Part shown: positions 62,971-64,000 of the stretch, in pieces
Position numbering within the stretch: the first letter of the stretch is position 1
How the letters are laid out: the number at the start of each line of letters is the position of its first letter
Assembly: GCA_009760855.2 (NCBI GenBank)
Contig: WPIO01000028.1
Location: 494,001-558,000, forward strand
Direction of reading: 5' to 3'
Source of the DNA: Cristatella mucedo
Lineage: Eukaryota; Bryozoa; Phylactolaemata; Cristatellidae
DNA length: 64,000 bases
Position numbers and translations under genes: made by a program
The notes under the pieces: model-generated
What the model saw: the letters and a program-made list of their open reading frames with translations, nothing else
Told to the model about the DNA's origin: nothing
Database searches by the model: none

Positions 62971-64000
62971 CTGCACCCTGCTCGCAGGCACCCCTGCAAG
63001 CGCAAGCAATGACACACTTTTACCAGACAGGTAGGAAGTGCAAGTGAGTGCGCTGACAGAAAAGACCTACAAGAGACAAAGCAAATAAAGCAAGCAAGCC
63101 ACGTGTACATATACTATTGTTTTCAAGCTATCAAAAATTTTACGCTCACAAATTTCACTCGGAATTCCTCAAATAAGCCTAAAATTCTGCCGACTACAGC
63201 AGCTGCTCGTTGGGTAAAATGCAAACCCTAATCGCTACTCAGTGACATGATTAAAAACGTTTTGGGGAGGATTTGGCAAGGTAGTCAATGTTAAGGTAAT
63301 GTTCTACCAGACCCAATCACAAAGCAGCCATCGGCAAGTGGCAGCAGATAGTAGCCCCCAGGGCACTGGCCCCAGCTCAGCACATTACACTGATCTCACC
63401 TACTACTGACGTCTCGTGCTCTAGAAAAACGTCTGTTTTGTTCTGCCTTTATAGCCACATGCCCCAGAAAGCACTTGGAGCTTTGCCATCGATCTACTGC
63501 CAGGCTTCATCAAAGCAGGTCAATTGAAACTGCCGCTTTGAGAGTGAGAAACTGCCACTTAGTTCAAGCCGACGTTTAAAAGGCCTGTTCCGAGATCCAC
63601 GGAAACGCTAGTCACAATAGCTCAATCGGCTAGGAGCCAAACCAGTAACCCGGAGATTTGGGGATCGGCCGATACCAAGGCAACCTTGTTTTTTGTGTGG
63701 CAAAAACCTCTATTGCAGACGGCCTTCGGTTGCTCAGAAATTCAAATGGACCCAGCTCGTGTAACGAGAGTGCAACATACTGCCCTTCGGCATACGCAAA
63801 GCGCCTGAAGGCAGATTAAAGTCTCTTACGGCGCTATACAAGTGTAGTATTTATTTTTGTTTGCTTCCGAGGCGCCAGAGGACACTCGCAATCACCTCAG
63901 CATGTAGCACACACGTACAACGGCCGCACCACGGTGGCGGCTATTTTAAACGAAGCAGCATAGGCACTGGGTGGTGCCGCTCTGGGCACTGCCCACAGCG
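62969..64000. other. Right flank, MAN2A intron or upstream; no exon seen
   Basis: The next upstream MAN2A exon should encode the end of the catalytic domain with a HHDAxTGT-type motif. I found no such frame on the minus strand here. Apart from the SINE at 63608-63858, I see nothing further. Confidence 0.5.
63608..63858 (+). mobile_element. SINE with tRNA-like head and family A tail
   Basis: The head AATAGCTCAATCGGCTAGGA resembles a tRNA box A, and GGGGATCGGCCGATACC lies where box B should be. The tail GCGCCTGAAGGCAGATTAAA with an ACGGCGCTATACAAG end is that of family A. The head differs from the other copies, so a distinct tRNA may have been the source. Confidence 0.55.

Noticed and set aside
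63608-63690. Functional tRNA gene
   Set aside because: The acceptor stem does not pair and the sequence continues into a SINE tail.

Overview
The window is animal nuclear DNA, most likely from an invertebrate. Genes are split into short exons with GT-AG introns and scattered through long non-coding stretches. These stretches hold dinucleotide microsatellites, tRNA-derived SINEs and truncated non-LTR retrotransposons. There are no bacterial operons, no CRISPR arrays and no rRNA. I cannot name the species. All family assignments come from recognising protein sequence by eye, checked by continuity of intron phase from exon to exon.

Four genes can be assembled. (1) Positions 2820-20686, minus strand: the 5' part of a HACE1 orthologue (ankyrin-repeat HECT E3 ligase), 13 exons and about 496 codons; the HECT domain would lie beyond the left edge. 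(2) Positions 20995-31053, plus strand: a complete BROX orthologue (Bro1-domain ESCRT-associated protein), 10 exons, ending in a CAAX box. Genes 1 and 2 are head to head, with 308 bp between start codons. (3) Positions 33198-43345, minus strand: an apparently complete single-pass membrane protein of 481 residues with a signal peptide, three sushi/CCP domains, one transmembrane helix and a tail ending in an acidic stretch. I do not recognise the family of the whole protein. (4) Positions 52826-62776, minus strand: the C-terminal half (about 519 residues, 9 exons, with stop) of a Golgi alpha-mannosidase II (MAN2A) orthologue; the catalytic N-terminal half lies beyond the right edge.

Layout: 1-2.8 kb, no recognisable exon; 2.8-20.7 kb, HACE1 with repeat-filled introns; 20.7-31 kb, BROX; 31-33.2 kb, spacer between BROX and the sushi gene, which converge; 33.2-43.3 kb, sushi gene inside a strikingly CpG-rich domain (about 32.6-45.2 kb); 45-52.8 kb, intergenic, mostly degenerate LINE copies; 52.8-62.8 kb, MAN2A; 62.8-64 kb, repeats and a SINE. 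I see no evidence that the four genes act in one pathway. They cover ubiquitin ligation, ESCRT/membrane remodelling, a surface receptor-like protein, and N-glycan trimming.

The repeat landscape is informative. A CR1/L2-like LINE family has 3' ends closely resembling the tails of a tRNA-derived SINE family. A second, independent SINE family occurs about ten times. A foldback structure at 37.05-37.73 kb encloses an interstitial array of plant-type telomere units (CCCTAAA).
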